This document shows positions 1 through 8,657 of a stretch of 25,137 bases of DNA, piece by piece; position 1 is the first letter of the stretch, and every line of letters starts with the position of its first letter. Position numbers and translations under genes: made by a program. Below the pieces are notes generated by a model. The model worked only from the letters and a program-made list of their open reading frames with translations. It ran no database searches and was not told the DNA's origin. The stretch covers positions 1-25,137 of the forward strand of contig CAKPCA010000018.1 in assembly GCA_934141145.1 (NCBI GenBank). The letters are read 5' to 3'. This DNA is from an uncultured Bacilli bacterium (lineage in GTDB: Bacteria > Bacillota_I > Bacilli_A > RF39 > UBA660).

Positions 1-46
1 ATTTTTTCTCGCAATTTAATTTTACCATACTTTTTTCTAAAAGAAA

Positions 47-72
47 AGAGTATTGAACTTTGTCAACACTCT
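47..72 (-). terminator. Hairpin, possible minus-strand terminator
   Basis: The arms at 47-55 and 64-72 pair over nine positions with one G-T wobble around an 8-nt loop. Read on the minus strand the hairpin is followed by a T-rich run. No minus-strand gene is visible to its right, so it may only be a hairpin. Confidence 0.3.
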
Positions 73-76
73 GAGA

Positions 77-104
77 AAAAATAAGTAGAGATACTTATTT
101 TTTT
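77..104 (+). terminator. Rho-independent terminator of the gene left of the window
   Basis: A perfect 11-bp stem (77-87 with 92-102) closes a GAGA tetraloop and runs into a T tract. The A run on the left arm would also let it work on the minus strand. It separates the first gene from whatever lies upstream. Confidence 0.7.
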
Positions 105-120
105 ATTTGAAAAAATATAG

Positions 121-126
121 TATAAT
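121..126 (+). promoter_or_regulatory. -10 box of the gtrA-like gene
   Basis: TATAAT lies 23 bases before the ATG at 149. No convincing -35 box is seen, because the expected position is inside the T tract of the preceding terminator. The 5' leader would be only about 15-17 nt. Confidence 0.4.
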
Positions 127-148
127 TAAAAATAGTGGAGGTATTATA

Positions 149-538
149 ATGAAAAAGTTATTTAATCAATTAATTAAATTCGGATTAGTAGGAGGAATTG
201 CATTTATTATTGATTATGGAATAATGGTATTTTTAACTGAGGTATTTAAAGTTCCATCATTAATATCAGCAGCAATATCATTTACAGTATCTGTTATATT
301 TAATTATATAGCTAGTGTAAAATGGGTGTTTGATGTAGATAAAGAAAAAAATAGTAAAGCAAAGGAACTTATAGTATTCATAATTTTAAGTGTTATTGGA
401 CTTGGAATAAATGAACTTATCATGTGGATTATGGATAAACAGTTTGGAATATATTATATGATTTCAAAAATAGTCGCAACTATAGTTGTTATGTGTTATA
501 ACTTTATAACTAGAAAATTATTTTTAGAAAGAAGATAA
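149..538 (+). CDS. GtrA family membrane protein
   Basis: This 129-residue protein matches the usual GtrA length and shows four hydrophobic segments, starting with the typical N-terminal pattern FGLVGGIAFIIDYGI (residues 11-25). GtrA proteins are thought to help flip polyprenyl-phosphate-linked sugars or to assist a GT2 partner in cell-surface glycosylation. I chose the ATG at 149 because GGAGG at 137-141 sits 7 bases before it. An in-frame TTG at 107 lies upstream of the -10 box at 121-126 and has no ribosome site. No GT2 partner is adjacent; the best candidate in the window is the membrane-anchored GT2 at 14557, more than 14 kb away. Substrate unknown. Confidence 0.88.
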   Translation: MKKLFNQLIKFGLVGGIAFIIDYGIMVFLTEVFKVPSLISAAISFTVSVIFNYIASVKWVFDVDKEKNSKAKELIVFIILSVIGLGINELIMWIMDKQFGIYYMISKIVATIVVMCYNFITRKLFLERR

Positions 539-574
539 ATATATTATTTTATGTATAAGTTTATAAAGTTTTGT

Positions 575-602
575 TTGAAATATTAAGCTTATATGTTATA
601 AT
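575..602 (+). promoter_or_regulatory. Sigma-A-type promoter of the ABC exporter operon
   Basis: TTGAAA (575-580), a 16-bp spacer and TATAAT (597-602) preceded by TG one base upstream (594-595), which is an extended -10. The first start codon is at 629, so the leader is about 20 nt. Confidence 0.65.
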
Positions 603-628
603 TTTATATGAGATTATAGAGGTGTTAT

Positions 629-1441
629 ATGACAAGAGTAAAAGGAATATTATTAAATTTTAAGAGATATTGGTTTTTAATGTCACAACTAATATCAAGA
701 GATTTTAAAGTAAAATATAAAAGATCAGTTTTAGGAGTATTGTGGAGTTTATTAAATCCAATATTAATGATGACAGTAATGGCGATAGTTTTTTCACAAA
801 TGTTTAAATTTAAAGTAGATGGAATAAATTATTTAATTTATTTAATGACAGGTATAGTTTTGTGGAATTATTTTAGTGCAGCATCTAATATGGCTATGAC
901 TTCGGTTGTTGAAAATTTCACTTTAATTAATAAAATATATATACCAAAATATGTATTTCCAATATCAAAATGCTTATTTGTGGGTATAGACTTTTTGTTA
1001 TCTTTGATTCCATGGTTTGGTATGATAATATTATCTTATTTTGGATTTGGTGAATTTACATGCCATATTAATATATATTATTTAGTATTACCATATATAT
1101 TTTTATGTATGCTTATGTTTACTATAGGAATTGGTTTATTATTATCATGTGTATCTGTATTTTTGAGAGATGTATTTCATATTTACGGAATAGTGCTTAC
1201 AATATGGAATTATTTAACTCCAGTATTTTATAGTGTTGAAATTTTACCAGCAAAATTACAATATTTAATGAATTTTAATCCATTATATCAATTTTTAACA
1301 GCAGCAAGAACTATTGTTGTGTATGAACAAATGCCCACTTTAAAGACAATTGGAATAATAACTTTATTCGGTGTTGGAATGTTATTAATTGGTTCATATT
1401 TATTTAGAAAAAAACAGGATAAGTTTATATATTATATTTAG
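629..1441 (+). CDS. Polysaccharide ABC exporter, permease (Wzm/TagG-like)
   Basis: This 270-residue ABC-2 type permease has about six membrane segments. Its N-terminal amphipathic stretch with RDFKVKYKRSVLGVLWSLLNP (about residues 24-44) is the hallmark of Wzm, TagG and RfbD permeases. The family forms the membrane channel that exports undecaprenyl-linked O-antigen, teichoic acid or capsule chains. The ATPase follows after 16 bases, so the two form one transporter. Start at ATG 629 with GAGG at 619-622. The family assignment is firm. The cargo is inferred from the neighbours to be an alditol-phosphate-containing glycan. Confidence 0.92.
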   Translation: MTRVKGILLNFKRYWFLMSQLISRDFKVKYKRSVLGVLWSLLNPILMMTVMAIVFSQMFKFKVDGINYLIYLMTGIVLWNYFSAASNMAMTSVVENFTLINKIYIPKYVFPISKCLFVGIDFLLSLIPWFGMIILSYFGFGEFTCHINIYYLVLPYIFLCMLMFTIGIGLLLSCVSVFLRDVFHIYGIVLTIWNYLTPVFYSVEILPAKLQYLMNFNPLYQFLTAARTIVVYEQMPTLKTIGIITLFGVGMLLIGSYLFRKKQDKFIYYI

Positions 1442-1457
1442 TTAGGTGGTGAGAATA

Positions 1458-2189
1458 ATGATTAGAATAAAAAATATTTCAATGAAATTTAATATGGATA
1501 TAGAAAAGGATTTTTCTATAAAACAGGCATTTATAAATCTTCTTACAGGAAAAAAGAAAAAAAATGAATACTTTTGGGCACTTAAAAATGTTTCTTTCGA
1601 GGTAAAACAAGGTGATGTAGTTGGACTTATTGGTAGTAATGGTGCTGGTAAGAGTACACTTTTAAAAGTTGTGAGTGGTGTAATGAAACCTACATCAGGA
1701 AAAGTAGAAGTAGATGGAGTAATTTCTCCTATGATTGAACTTGGTGCTGGATTTGATCAAAATCTAACTGCAAGAGAAAATATTTATTTAAATGGAGCAA
1801 TACTTGGTTATTCTAAAAAATTCTTAGATAGTAAATTTGATGAAATTGTAGAATTTTCTGAATTAAAGGATTTCCTTGATGTACCAGTTAAAAACTTTTC
1901 TTCAGGTATGACTGCTAAACTTGCTTTTTCAATCGCAACTATAGTAGATCCTGAAATACTTATAGTAGATGAAATTTTATCTGTTGGAGATTTAAGATTC
2001 CAAGAAAAAAGTAAAAATAAAATGATGGAAATGATTAAAGGTGGAACAACTGTTTTATATGTATCACATTCGCTTGAATCAATAAAAGATTTATGCAACA
2101 AGGTTGTTTGGCTTGATCATGGACAAGTTGTAAAAATGGGTGATACTAAAGAAATATGTGATGAATATTATAAATCACAAATGAAATAA
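1458..2189 (+). CDS. Polysaccharide ABC exporter, ATPase (Wzt/TagH-like)
   Basis: This 243-residue ATPase energises the permease at 629. Visible motifs are Walker A GSNGAGKST (59-67), the signature NFSSGMTAKL (146-155), Walker B EILIVDE (166-172) and the switch His204. The IELGAGFD and LTARENIYLNG stretch (about 94-112) is typical of Wzt, TagH and RfbE. The protein ends at the ABC domain, so it lacks the C-terminal carbohydrate-binding domain of Wzt proteins that read the chain end. Export is therefore probably not gated by a terminal cap. I chose ATG 1458, preceded by AGGTGG at 1444-1449. GTG codons at 1446 and 1449 overlap that ribosome site and are rejected. Confidence 0.92.
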   Translation: MIRIKNISMKFNMDIEKDFSIKQAFINLLTGKKKKNEYFWALKNVSFEVKQGDVVGLIGSNGAGKSTLLKVVSGVMKPTSGKVEVDGVISPMIELGAGFDQNLTARENIYLNGAILGYSKKFLDSKFDEIVEFSELKDFLDVPVKNFSSGMTAKLAFSIATIVDPEILIVDEILSVGDLRFQEKSKNKMMEMIKGGTTVLYVSHSLESIKDLCNKVVWLDHGQVVKMGDTKEICDEYYKSQMK

Positions 2190-2202
2190 GGAGTGTGAAT
2201 GA

Positions 2203-3996
2203 ATGAAAAAATATATTCATTATTGTTGGTTTGGAGGAAAACCACTTCCAAAACTTGCAAAAAAATGTATTAAAAGTTGGAAAAAATATTTACCAGAGTA
2301 TGAAATAATTGAATGGAATGAAAATAATGTTAATTTAGAAGAATGTCCATTTATAAAAGAAGCGTATTCAATGAAAAAATGGGCCTTTGTTGCGGATTAT
2401 GCAAGAACCAAAGCAATTTATGAAATGGGTGGAATTTATTTCGATACTGATATGATGATTACAAGAAATATTGATTTCTTATTGGATAAAGAAACATTTC
2501 TTGGAATAGAAGATTCTATGATGGTAAATGCTGCTGTTTGGGGTGCATCAAAACCCAAAACAGAGTTATCAAGAAGAGTATTAGAATATTATCAAAAACA
2601 AGAACATTTTAATATTGATAATATTTATAAGATAAGTATTCCAAGAATAATAACAAAAATTCTTGATGAATATGGGTTTGATCCAGTATCTAATGAAATT
2701 CAAGTTTTAAATAAGAATATATATATATATCCGAGACCATATTTCTATCCATTATCTTTTGATTTTAAAAATAATATTTTTACTGATGAAACTTGTATGG
2801 TTCATTATTTTGATGCAACATGGATACCAAAAAATGAACAAATTGAAACAAAACTTATTAGAAAAATCGGAATAAAAAATACTCAAAAATTATTAACTTT
2901 ATATAGATTTATAAAAAGAAATGTTAAAAGATTAATAAAATTATGTTTATTTCCTATATTTTTATACAGAAGATATAGAAGAAAAATAAGTAAAAAATAT
3001 ATATCAAATTTAAATCAAGCATTAAGTGATATAAAAAATGTTAATAATAATTATTTAGTTATGCATAATCCAGAATGGTTAGGTGTTACAAATGCTACAA
3101 TAGAACTTTTTGATTCGAGAGTTAGATGTGCAGAATTATTAAGAAACAAAGATGTAAAAAAAGTAGCAAATGCAATAATAGAATCAAATGTAAATCAAGT
3201 AATATTTAGTGCAATGTGTTTAGGTTGGAAAGATCTTGCAATATTATTAAAAGAAAAGAATCCAAATATTAAAATAAAAGTTTTTTGGCACGGTAATCAT
3301 TCTCAAGTTTCTGAACCATATGGATGGGCTAGAAATATAGAAATAATTGAATTACATAAACAAAATATAATTGATGTATTTGCAACATGCAAGGAAAGTA
3401 TTATAAATTTTTATAAAGAAGAGGGATATAAAACAGCATTTATTACAAATACTGTAAAATTAAATAAGAAAATAAAAGGAAACCCTCCAAAGGATAAAAT
3501 AAAAATAGGAATATATGCTGCTAAATGCGATGATTGGAGAAAAAATATGTTTGCTCAATTGGCTGCGGCATCATTAATACCTAATGCGGTAGTTGATATG
3601 GTTCCATTAAATTCAGAAGCAAAGAAATTTGCATCATTTATAGGATTAAGGCTAGAAGGCTTGGATAACCCTATTCCTAGAGAAGAACTTATTGAGAGAA
3701 TGAGTAATAATAATCTTAATTTGTATGTAACCTTTTCTGAATGTGCACCAATGCTTCCAATTGAAAGTTTTGAAGTAGGAATACCATGTGTATTTGGTAA
3801 TAATCATCATTATTTTAAACATGATGAACTTGAGAATTATCTTTTAGTAGAAAATGAAAATAATCCTATGAAAATAGCAGAACAAATAAAGAAATGTTTA
3901 GATAATCAAGAAAAAATAATGAAATTATATCAAAAATGGAAAAAAGAAAATGATGAAAATAGTAAAAAATTAGTGAAAGAATTTCTTGATATGTGA
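2203..3996 (+). CDS. Two-domain glycosyltransferase: DXD sugar transferase plus GT-B domain
   Basis: This 597-residue protein fuses two enzymes. Residues 1-230 resemble the DXD sugar-transferase family (Gly_transf_sug, OCH1 and capsular types): an IHYCWFGG opening, KKWAFVADYARTKAIYEMGG (about 58-77) and the metal-binding D81-T-D83. A basic linker at about 230-265 may touch the membrane. Residues 270-597 look like a GT-B domain: WLGVTNATIELF near the start, FWHGNHSQ in the middle and an E-x7-E motif (E513, E521) before GIPCVFGN. The second domain is paralogous to the next gene. AAGGAG at 2188-2193 precedes ATG 2203. Donor and acceptor sugars cannot be told. Two successive sugar additions to the exported glycan is the simplest inference. 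Confidence 0.82.
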   Translation: MKKYIHYCWFGGKPLPKLAKKCIKSWKKYLPEYEIIEWNENNVNLEECPFIKEAYSMKKWAFVADYARTKAIYEMGGIYFDTDMMITRNIDFLLDKETFLGIEDSMMVNAAVWGASKPKTELSRRVLEYYQKQEHFNIDNIYKISIPRIITKILDEYGFDPVSNEIQVLNKNIYIYPRPYFYPLSFDFKNNIFTDETCMVHYFDATWIPKNEQIETKLIRKIGIKNTQKLLTLYRFIKRNVKRLIKLCLFPIFLYRRYRRKISKKYISNLNQALSDIKNVNNNYLVMHNPEWLGVTNATIELFDSRVRCAELLRNKDVKKVANAIIESNVNQVIFSAMCLGWKDLAILLKEKNPNIKIKVFWHGNHSQVSEPYGWARNIEIIELHKQNIIDVFATCKESIINFYKEEGYKTAFITNTVKLNKKIKGNPPKDKIKIGIYAAKCDDWRKNMFAQLAAASLIPNAVVDMVPLNSEAKKFASFIGLRLEGLDNPIPREELIERMSNNNLNLYVTFSECAPMLPIESFEVGIPCVFGNNHHYFKHDELENYLLVENENNPMKIAEQIKKCLDNQEKIMKLYQKWKKENDENSKKLVKEFLDM

Positions 3997-4004
3997 GGTG
4001 TATT

Positions 4005-4943
4005 ATGAAAATTAATGAAATTAATAGTTTAAAGAAAAAGGATTATATTGTTTTATTACCAAAATGTGATTATGATATTTATGATAGTGTAACATACAGT
4101 TTTCATAATGTTTTTTATCTAAATTATTCATTGGAAAAAAATGATGCACAGATTTTAATTGATTATATTAATCAAACAGAAAATATGCAGTTGATTTTGT
4201 TTGATTATGATGATTTTTATAGATTGATACTTCCTTATATAAAAAAGGAAAAGAAAATAAAGTGGATATATAAAAGTAATTGTGCTTCATTGACGGAAGG
4301 AGCTGTTCGTACTATTTTTTCAAGTATTATGGAATTTTATGATAGAAATATTATAGATGAAATTGGTTGTATAGATTATGCAACATATGAAGTGTTAAAG
4401 AATAGCGGCTATAGAGTTAAATATATTAAAATGGATGTAGAAAAGAAAAAGAAAATTAATGTGAATAGTGAATCGATTGGTATAATAGGAAATGATTATA
4501 ATCCTAACCATAATATATACAATGAGTTATCTGCTTTAAAATTAACTGATTATGAAAATGTAAAATTAATTCACACAATGCCTGCTACAGAACATTTTAT
4601 AAATTTTTTCAATATCAAAGAAAATAAAGTTGATACAATGGATGATGTTATTAGCAATAATTTTGTTAATTTATATTGTAATTTTACAGATACAAACAAT
4701 GAATTGATTTTAAAAAGTATGGATTTAGGAATACCTTGTATTTTAGGTAATACTGATATTTTCGATTCAAATGAAATTTTGAAAAATAATCTTGTACTTA
4801 AAAGTGATGACGATATTAATGAAATAGCAGATAAAATAGATAATGTTAGAAAGTACAAAAAAATAATAGATCAAGAATATTCAAAATTTAGGAAAAAATA
4901 TTCTTTGGAATCAAGTAAGTCAATTAGTGAGTTTTTATATTAA
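4005..4943 (+). CDS. GT-B-like protein, probably catalytically inactive
   Basis: This 312-residue protein aligns with the C-terminal domain of the preceding glycosyltransferase. The shared patterns are SNN.(V/L)NLY, the GIPC(I/V)(L/F)GN loop, the LEN/KNNLV(L/V) segment and the ending SK.(I/L)..EFL. Where the paralogue has E-x7-E, this protein has Asp229 and Lys237, so both expected catalytic acids are replaced. The FWHGNHSQ segment has become IYKSNCAS, losing the HGN. It is therefore a likely pseudoenzyme, perhaps a partner or regulator of the upstream enzyme, although a different mechanism is possible. ATG 4005 follows GAGG at 3995-3998, which overlaps the upstream stop. The frame is intact, so it is not an obvious pseudogene. 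Confidence 0.65.
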   Translation: MKINEINSLKKKDYIVLLPKCDYDIYDSVTYSFHNVFYLNYSLEKNDAQILIDYINQTENMQLILFDYDDFYRLILPYIKKEKKIKWIYKSNCASLTEGAVRTIFSSIMEFYDRNIIDEIGCIDYATYEVLKNSGYRVKYIKMDVEKKKKINVNSESIGIIGNDYNPNHNIYNELSALKLTDYENVKLIHTMPATEHFINFFNIKENKVDTMDDVISNNFVNLYCNFTDTNNELILKSMDLGIPCILGNTDIFDSNEILKNNLVLKSDDDINEIADKIDNVRKYKKIIDQEYSKFRKKYSLESSKSISEFLY

Positions 4944-4956
4944 CTTGGAGGACAAT

Positions 4957-6282
4957 ATGAGTAGATTAAATATAACTTTTTGTAGTTTCCCAGATTTTTC
5001 AGGAAATGCAAAGGCATTGTACGAATATATGCAAAAACAGTATAAAAAAAATATGAATTATACATGGATTGTATATAACGAATCGTCTGTAAAAATATTA
5101 AAAGAAAAAAAAATAAACGTTATACTTATTGGGACAGATGAATTTAAAAAATATATAAAAACAACAGATGTATTTTTTACTACGCATGTTAATTTAAGTG
5201 GTGATAAAGAAAAAACAAGTGATGCGTTATATGTTGAATTATGGCATGGTATTGGACCAAAACCAGTAGGTTTCTTAGCAAACAAACTAAGTAAGAGTGA
5301 TAGAAAATGGTATAATTCTTTAAGAGAAGTTATTGATTATATAATTGTTCCAACTGATTTTTGGAAGGTTATTTTTTCTTCAATTTTTAATGTTGAAGGT
5401 GATAGAATAAAAAGTTTAGGGTTACCATTATTAGATGAAATAAAAAATTCCGAAGGAAAGAAAAATATAAATAATATACTTAATATTGATATAGATAAAT
5501 ATAAAAAGGTTATTTTATATGCACCAACTTTTAAAAGTGGCTGTGGTAGAACATTGGAATCAAAAATAAATCCTAATAATATTATGGATTTAAAAGAATA
5601 TTCTGATGAAAAATTAAATAAATATTTGGAAAATAATAATTATTTACTAATTGTAAAAAGACATCCAAGTGAAGAATGTGAATATAAAATATTAGAAACA
5701 GATAATATAAAAAATATTTCAAGTGAAATGCTTGAAAAAAATGGTATGGATATTAATAATATATTAAATGCTTTTGATTTACTAATTACAGATTATTCAT
5801 CACTTGGAATAGAGTTCAATTTTTTGAATAGACCGGTAATATATTTATCTACTTATATAAATGAATATAAAGACAATAGAGGTATTATATTTGATGATTA
5901 TGATTTTTGGACAGATAGTATTTATTGCGATTGTTATGATGATTTGATTAACAATATAGATAGATATATAAATAAAAAATATATAAGCAAAAATAGAAAC
6001 TTATATTATGGTAAATTAACAGATGGTGGATGTAAGAATATATGTGATTATTTCTTTGAAGATTATAAATTAAAAGAAAGTGTTAATAAATATAAAAGTG
6101 TGTTATTGGATACTTTAAATCAAAATAGAGTATTAGAAGATACCATTAATGAACAAGAAAATACTATAAAAAAATTGACTGAATCTGATATTGAATTAAG
6201 ACAAATAAAAAATTCAAAAGGTTATAAAATAGTTGAAAATGTTAGAAAAATAAAGTACATCTATAGAAAGAAGGACAAATAA
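4957..6282 (+). CDS. CDP-glycerol/CDP-alditol phosphotransferase family protein (TagF/TarF-like)
   Basis: This 441-residue protein belongs to the CDP-glycerol:poly(glycerophosphate) glycerophosphotransferase family, which adds glycerol- or ribitol-phosphate units to a lipid-linked chain at the inner membrane face. Diagnostic motifs are LWHGIGPKP (His97), YAPTFK (about 189-194), VKRHPSEE (His236) and TDYSSLGIEF (D279, S281, S282). These match the histidine and serine motifs needed by TagF. The last 70 residues are a charged coiled coil ending in SKGYKIVENVRKI, a tail also seen in multi-domain polysaccharide transferases. GGAGG at 4947-4951 sets ATG 4957; a GTG at 4927 overlapping the previous gene is rejected. 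A CDP-alditol supply may come from 15566-17414. Confidence 0.9.
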   Translation: MSRLNITFCSFPDFSGNAKALYEYMQKQYKKNMNYTWIVYNESSVKILKEKKINVILIGTDEFKKYIKTTDVFFTTHVNLSGDKEKTSDALYVELWHGIGPKPVGFLANKLSKSDRKWYNSLREVIDYIIVPTDFWKVIFSSIFNVEGDRIKSLGLPLLDEIKNSEGKKNINNILNIDIDKYKKVILYAPTFKSGCGRTLESKINPNNIMDLKEYSDEKLNKYLENNNYLLIVKRHPSEECEYKILETDNIKNISSEMLEKNGMDINNILNAFDLLITDYSSLGIEFNFLNRPVIYLSTYINEYKDNRGIIFDDYDFWTDSIYCDCYDDLINNIDRYINKKYISKNRNLYYGKLTDGGCKNICDYFFEDYKLKESVNKYKSVLLDTLNQNRVLEDTINEQENTIKKLTESDIELRQIKNSKGYKIVENVRKIKYIYRKKDK

Positions 6283-6283
6283 A

Positions 6284-8383
6284 ATGAAAAAAAATAATAA
6301 TGTTTTAATAGTATTTATATTGATTGTATTTTCAATTTTAAATTTTTGTAAAAATTATTTTCTTAATGGTAATTTTTCATTTAATATTATTGCAGAATTA
6401 TTATTATTTTTATTTATATTCTTTTTAAGTAATTATAAGTTTAAAAAATATGAGTTCTATAGTAAATTTACTAATTATATGTTAATAATTTTTTCAATTT
6501 TATCATTTGCATTTTCTTCATTTAGTGGATTAAGTTATTTATTACTTTATTTATTTTTAATTCTTATTACTGTAACATATATGACATTTACAAAAAATAA
6601 ATTTGAAGTTTCAATGGTCATGTCGACATCATATTTCTTACTTATTATGGTTATATTTGCTTGTCTTAACCTATTAAAATTTACTGAATTGTTTTTAGCA
6701 ATTATTTCTGTCTTATGTATATTTTATTTATATAAAAATAAATTGAAATTACAAGAAACTATCGAAAAAATTAATAAAACTAGTTTTATAATATTTTTTG
6801 CATTATTTATTGTTGCAATTTTAGGTGGTGTAGGCAGATATATTCACAAGTGGGATGAATATTCATATTGGGCTTATGCGTCAAAAGTAGGTATTGAAGA
6901 AAAATCAATTTATGCTGTTATTAGTAAATTAGGAGCAACTAGAGGATATCCACCTATATCAACAATATGGCATTATGTAGTTAGTACATTTTGTGGTGGT
7001 TTTAGTGAACCAAATCTATATATTGGTTTATCTATTTTAACTTTCATCTATTTTATGCCTATATTTGAAAAAATTAAAAATTATAAGAAATCAATTCAAG
7101 TATTGTTTGTTATTTCAATAATATTTTTACCATATTTATTTAATGGTTCAATATCATATTCATTAATATATGTTGATTTATTATTGTCTTTAATGTGTAC
7201 ATCTGCGATTATTATTGCTGATTCTGAAAGTAATTATAAAGTTGCAATAAAGAAGATTTTAATTATATTATTGACTATAACTTTATTAAAGGTCAATGGT
7301 TTTGTTTTTGCATTTACAATAATTTTATTACTATATTTAAAAGATCTTATGAACTCTAAGGTTTCAATAAAAAATATATTTATTAGTATGAAAAAATATA
7401 TTATGCCTGGAGTAATTGTTATTTTTTCATTTTGTATTTGGAAAGTTCTATCTGAATTATCAATTTTACCTAATTTGGCATATGATTTCAAATTAGTACC
7501 GGATAGTTTAGAAACAAATATAGTTGCAAAACTTAATCCAAAGTTTTTATTAGATTTTTGTACTAAAGTAATGAATTCTTTTGATGAAAGTATTATATAT
7601 AGTTTTATAAACATTCCTTTGTTTGCGTATTTAATAGTTATTTTTTCTATAATATATTATACTGAAAGAAAAAAGAGTAATAAGAATGTTTTTAGAATTT
7701 TGTTACCATATGTCTTATCGTACATTGTTTTTTATTTAATAACAGCATTATCTTTATTCGTAATGTTTTCTGTGTATGAAGCATCTACGTTGGCTTCTTT
7801 TGGACGATATTTGGCACCTATTAATATTGCATATTCAATATATGCTATAAATAATTTAATTTCATTAAAAGAAAATAAATTAACAGTTATAATTTGTTTA
7901 ATAATAATATCTTTAGTCGGCTTTGCAAATGTTACTTTTTTTGTTACTGATATAAAAGACAGAAGAGAAACACAACATGTTAGTCAAGCAAGGCAAGATA
8001 CATTTAATGATATAAATGTAAAAACAGAAGAAAATTCAAAAGTTTTTGTCATTAATCAAGAAGATAATGATACGATAATGCCATTATGGTATGCTAGATA
8101 TTATTGTTATCCAAGAATTATAAATGTTCATCCTTTTGCAATTACTTGGAAAATAAAAACTGAATCAAACGAATGGGATTTAAAGGATTGGGGATTAACA
8201 AAAGAAACTTTTGAACAACATTTAATTAATCAAAATTTCGATTATGTATTCTTTTATTCATCTACTGAAGAGCTTGAAAATGAATTAAGCAGTATGATAG
8301 ATGATAAAAATAATTTTAAAAAATATAAATTATTTAAGATATATAAATTTAATGATGGTTTAAAATTAAAGCCGGTTAAGTAA
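6284..8383 (+). CDS. Large GT-C-like membrane glycosyltransferase candidate
   Basis: This 699-residue protein has about 12 hydrophobic segments over residues 1-560 and a soluble C-terminal tail of about 120 residues. The first large outer loop contains HKWDEYSYWAYASK (D191, E192), an acidic pair like the catalytic DE/DD motif of GT-C enzymes that use polyprenyl-phosphate sugars outside the membrane. It is followed by RGYPPISTIWHY and a YVDLLLSL segment. The gene starts one base after the previous stop, with AAGGA at 6271-6275, and is the last gene of the operon. A role in decorating the exported polymer is inferred. I do not recognise a named family, and an O-antigen-polymerase-like role cannot be excluded. 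Confidence 0.7.
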   Translation: MKKNNNVLIVFILIVFSILNFCKNYFLNGNFSFNIIAELLLFLFIFFLSNYKFKKYEFYSKFTNYMLIIFSILSFAFSSFSGLSYLLLYLFLILITVTYMTFTKNKFEVSMVMSTSYFLLIMVIFACLNLLKFTELFLAIISVLCIFYLYKNKLKLQETIEKINKTSFIIFFALFIVAILGGVGRYIHKWDEYSYWAYASKVGIEEKSIYAVISKLGATRGYPPISTIWHYVVSTFCGGFSEPNLYIGLSILTFIYFMPIFEKIKNYKKSIQVLFVISIIFLPYLFNGSISYSLIYVDLLLSLMCTSAIIIADSESNYKVAIKKILIILLTITLLKVNGFVFAFTIILLLYLKDLMNSKVSIKNIFISMKKYIMPGVIVIFSFCIWKVLSELSILPNLAYDFKLVPDSLETNIVAKLNPKFLLDFCTKVMNSFDESIIYSFINIPLFAYLIVIFSIIYYTERKKSNKNVFRILLPYVLSYIVFYLITALSLFVMFSVYEASTLASFGRYLAPINIAYSIYAINNLISLKENKLTVIICLIIISLVGFANVTFFVTDIKDRRETQHVSQARQDTFNDINVKTEENSKVFVINQEDNDTIMPLWYARYYCYPRIINVHPFAITWKIKTESNEWDLKDWGLTKETFEQHLINQNFDYVFFYSSTEELENELSSMIDDKNNFKKYKLFKIYKFNDGLKLKPVK

Positions 8384-8454
8384 TAGTTAATAAAAAAAGA
8401 TAAGTTTGATTTTATAAATGAACTTGTCAATAAAAAGTAGACAGTAAAAAGATT

Positions 8455-8605
8455 TTATTTAAACCCCAATTGAGTATAGAACTCAATTAGGGTTTTATAA
8501 TTTAATGCATAACTTGATCTAAGATAATTATGGGTCATATATAATAGCATTTATATAGTCTTCAACAGTAACGTAATCATCTTGATTGAAATCAATAGAG
8601 AATAT
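8455..8605 (-). pseudogene. Transposase C-terminal fragment (IS3-like), frameshifted
   Basis: The minus strand encodes THNYLRSSYALNYKTLIEFY and then TQLGFK before a stop at 8455-8457. The RSS.ALNYKTP.EF pattern is typical of IS3-family DDE transposase C-termini. Upstream the reading continues in another frame as VTVEDYINAI, so a frameshift lies near 8545-8560. Beyond about 8605 no transposase similarity is seen. The remnant separates two glycan operons. Confidence 0.5.
8461..8500 (+). terminator. Hairpin inside the IS remnant, likely terminator of the upstream operon
   Basis: The arms 8461-8475 and 8481-8495 pair at 14 of 15 positions around a 5-nt loop and are followed by TTTTATAATTT. It lies about 80 bases after the stop of the GT-C gene. 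It coincides with the end of the transposase reading frame, so an IS-derived hairpin may now end the operon. Confidence 0.6.
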
Positions 8606-8657
8606 GATAAAAAAGGTGTTTAATAAAATTGTTTTAATAACGCAAACATAAGATAAT

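Larger units (their letters stand above)
8419..8605 (-). mobile_element. Decayed IS3-type insertion sequence remnant
   Basis: On the minus strand a transposase C-terminus (see the pseudogene at 8455) ends in TAA, followed by a terminal sequence that reads TGAACTTGTCAATAAAAAGT on the + strand from 8419. This resembles the right inverted repeat of IS3/IS150-group elements. No opposite end or intact transposase is present. The family call rests on pattern memory. Confidence 0.5.

Noticed and set aside
1808..2101. Minus-strand open frame of 97 codons within the exporter ATPase gene
   Set aside because: It is the complement of a clear ABC ATPase with all motifs, has no ribosome site or promoter and encodes nothing recognisable.
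7234..7614. Minus-strand open frame of 126 codons inside the GT-C gene
   Set aside because: It mirrors an AT-rich membrane protein gene; no start signal and no family features.
8604..8651. Possible 15-codon leader peptide starting at ATG 8604 before the second operon
   Set aside because: No good ribosome site, it lies upstream of the mapped-looking promoter at 8670, and its codons show no regulatory pattern.
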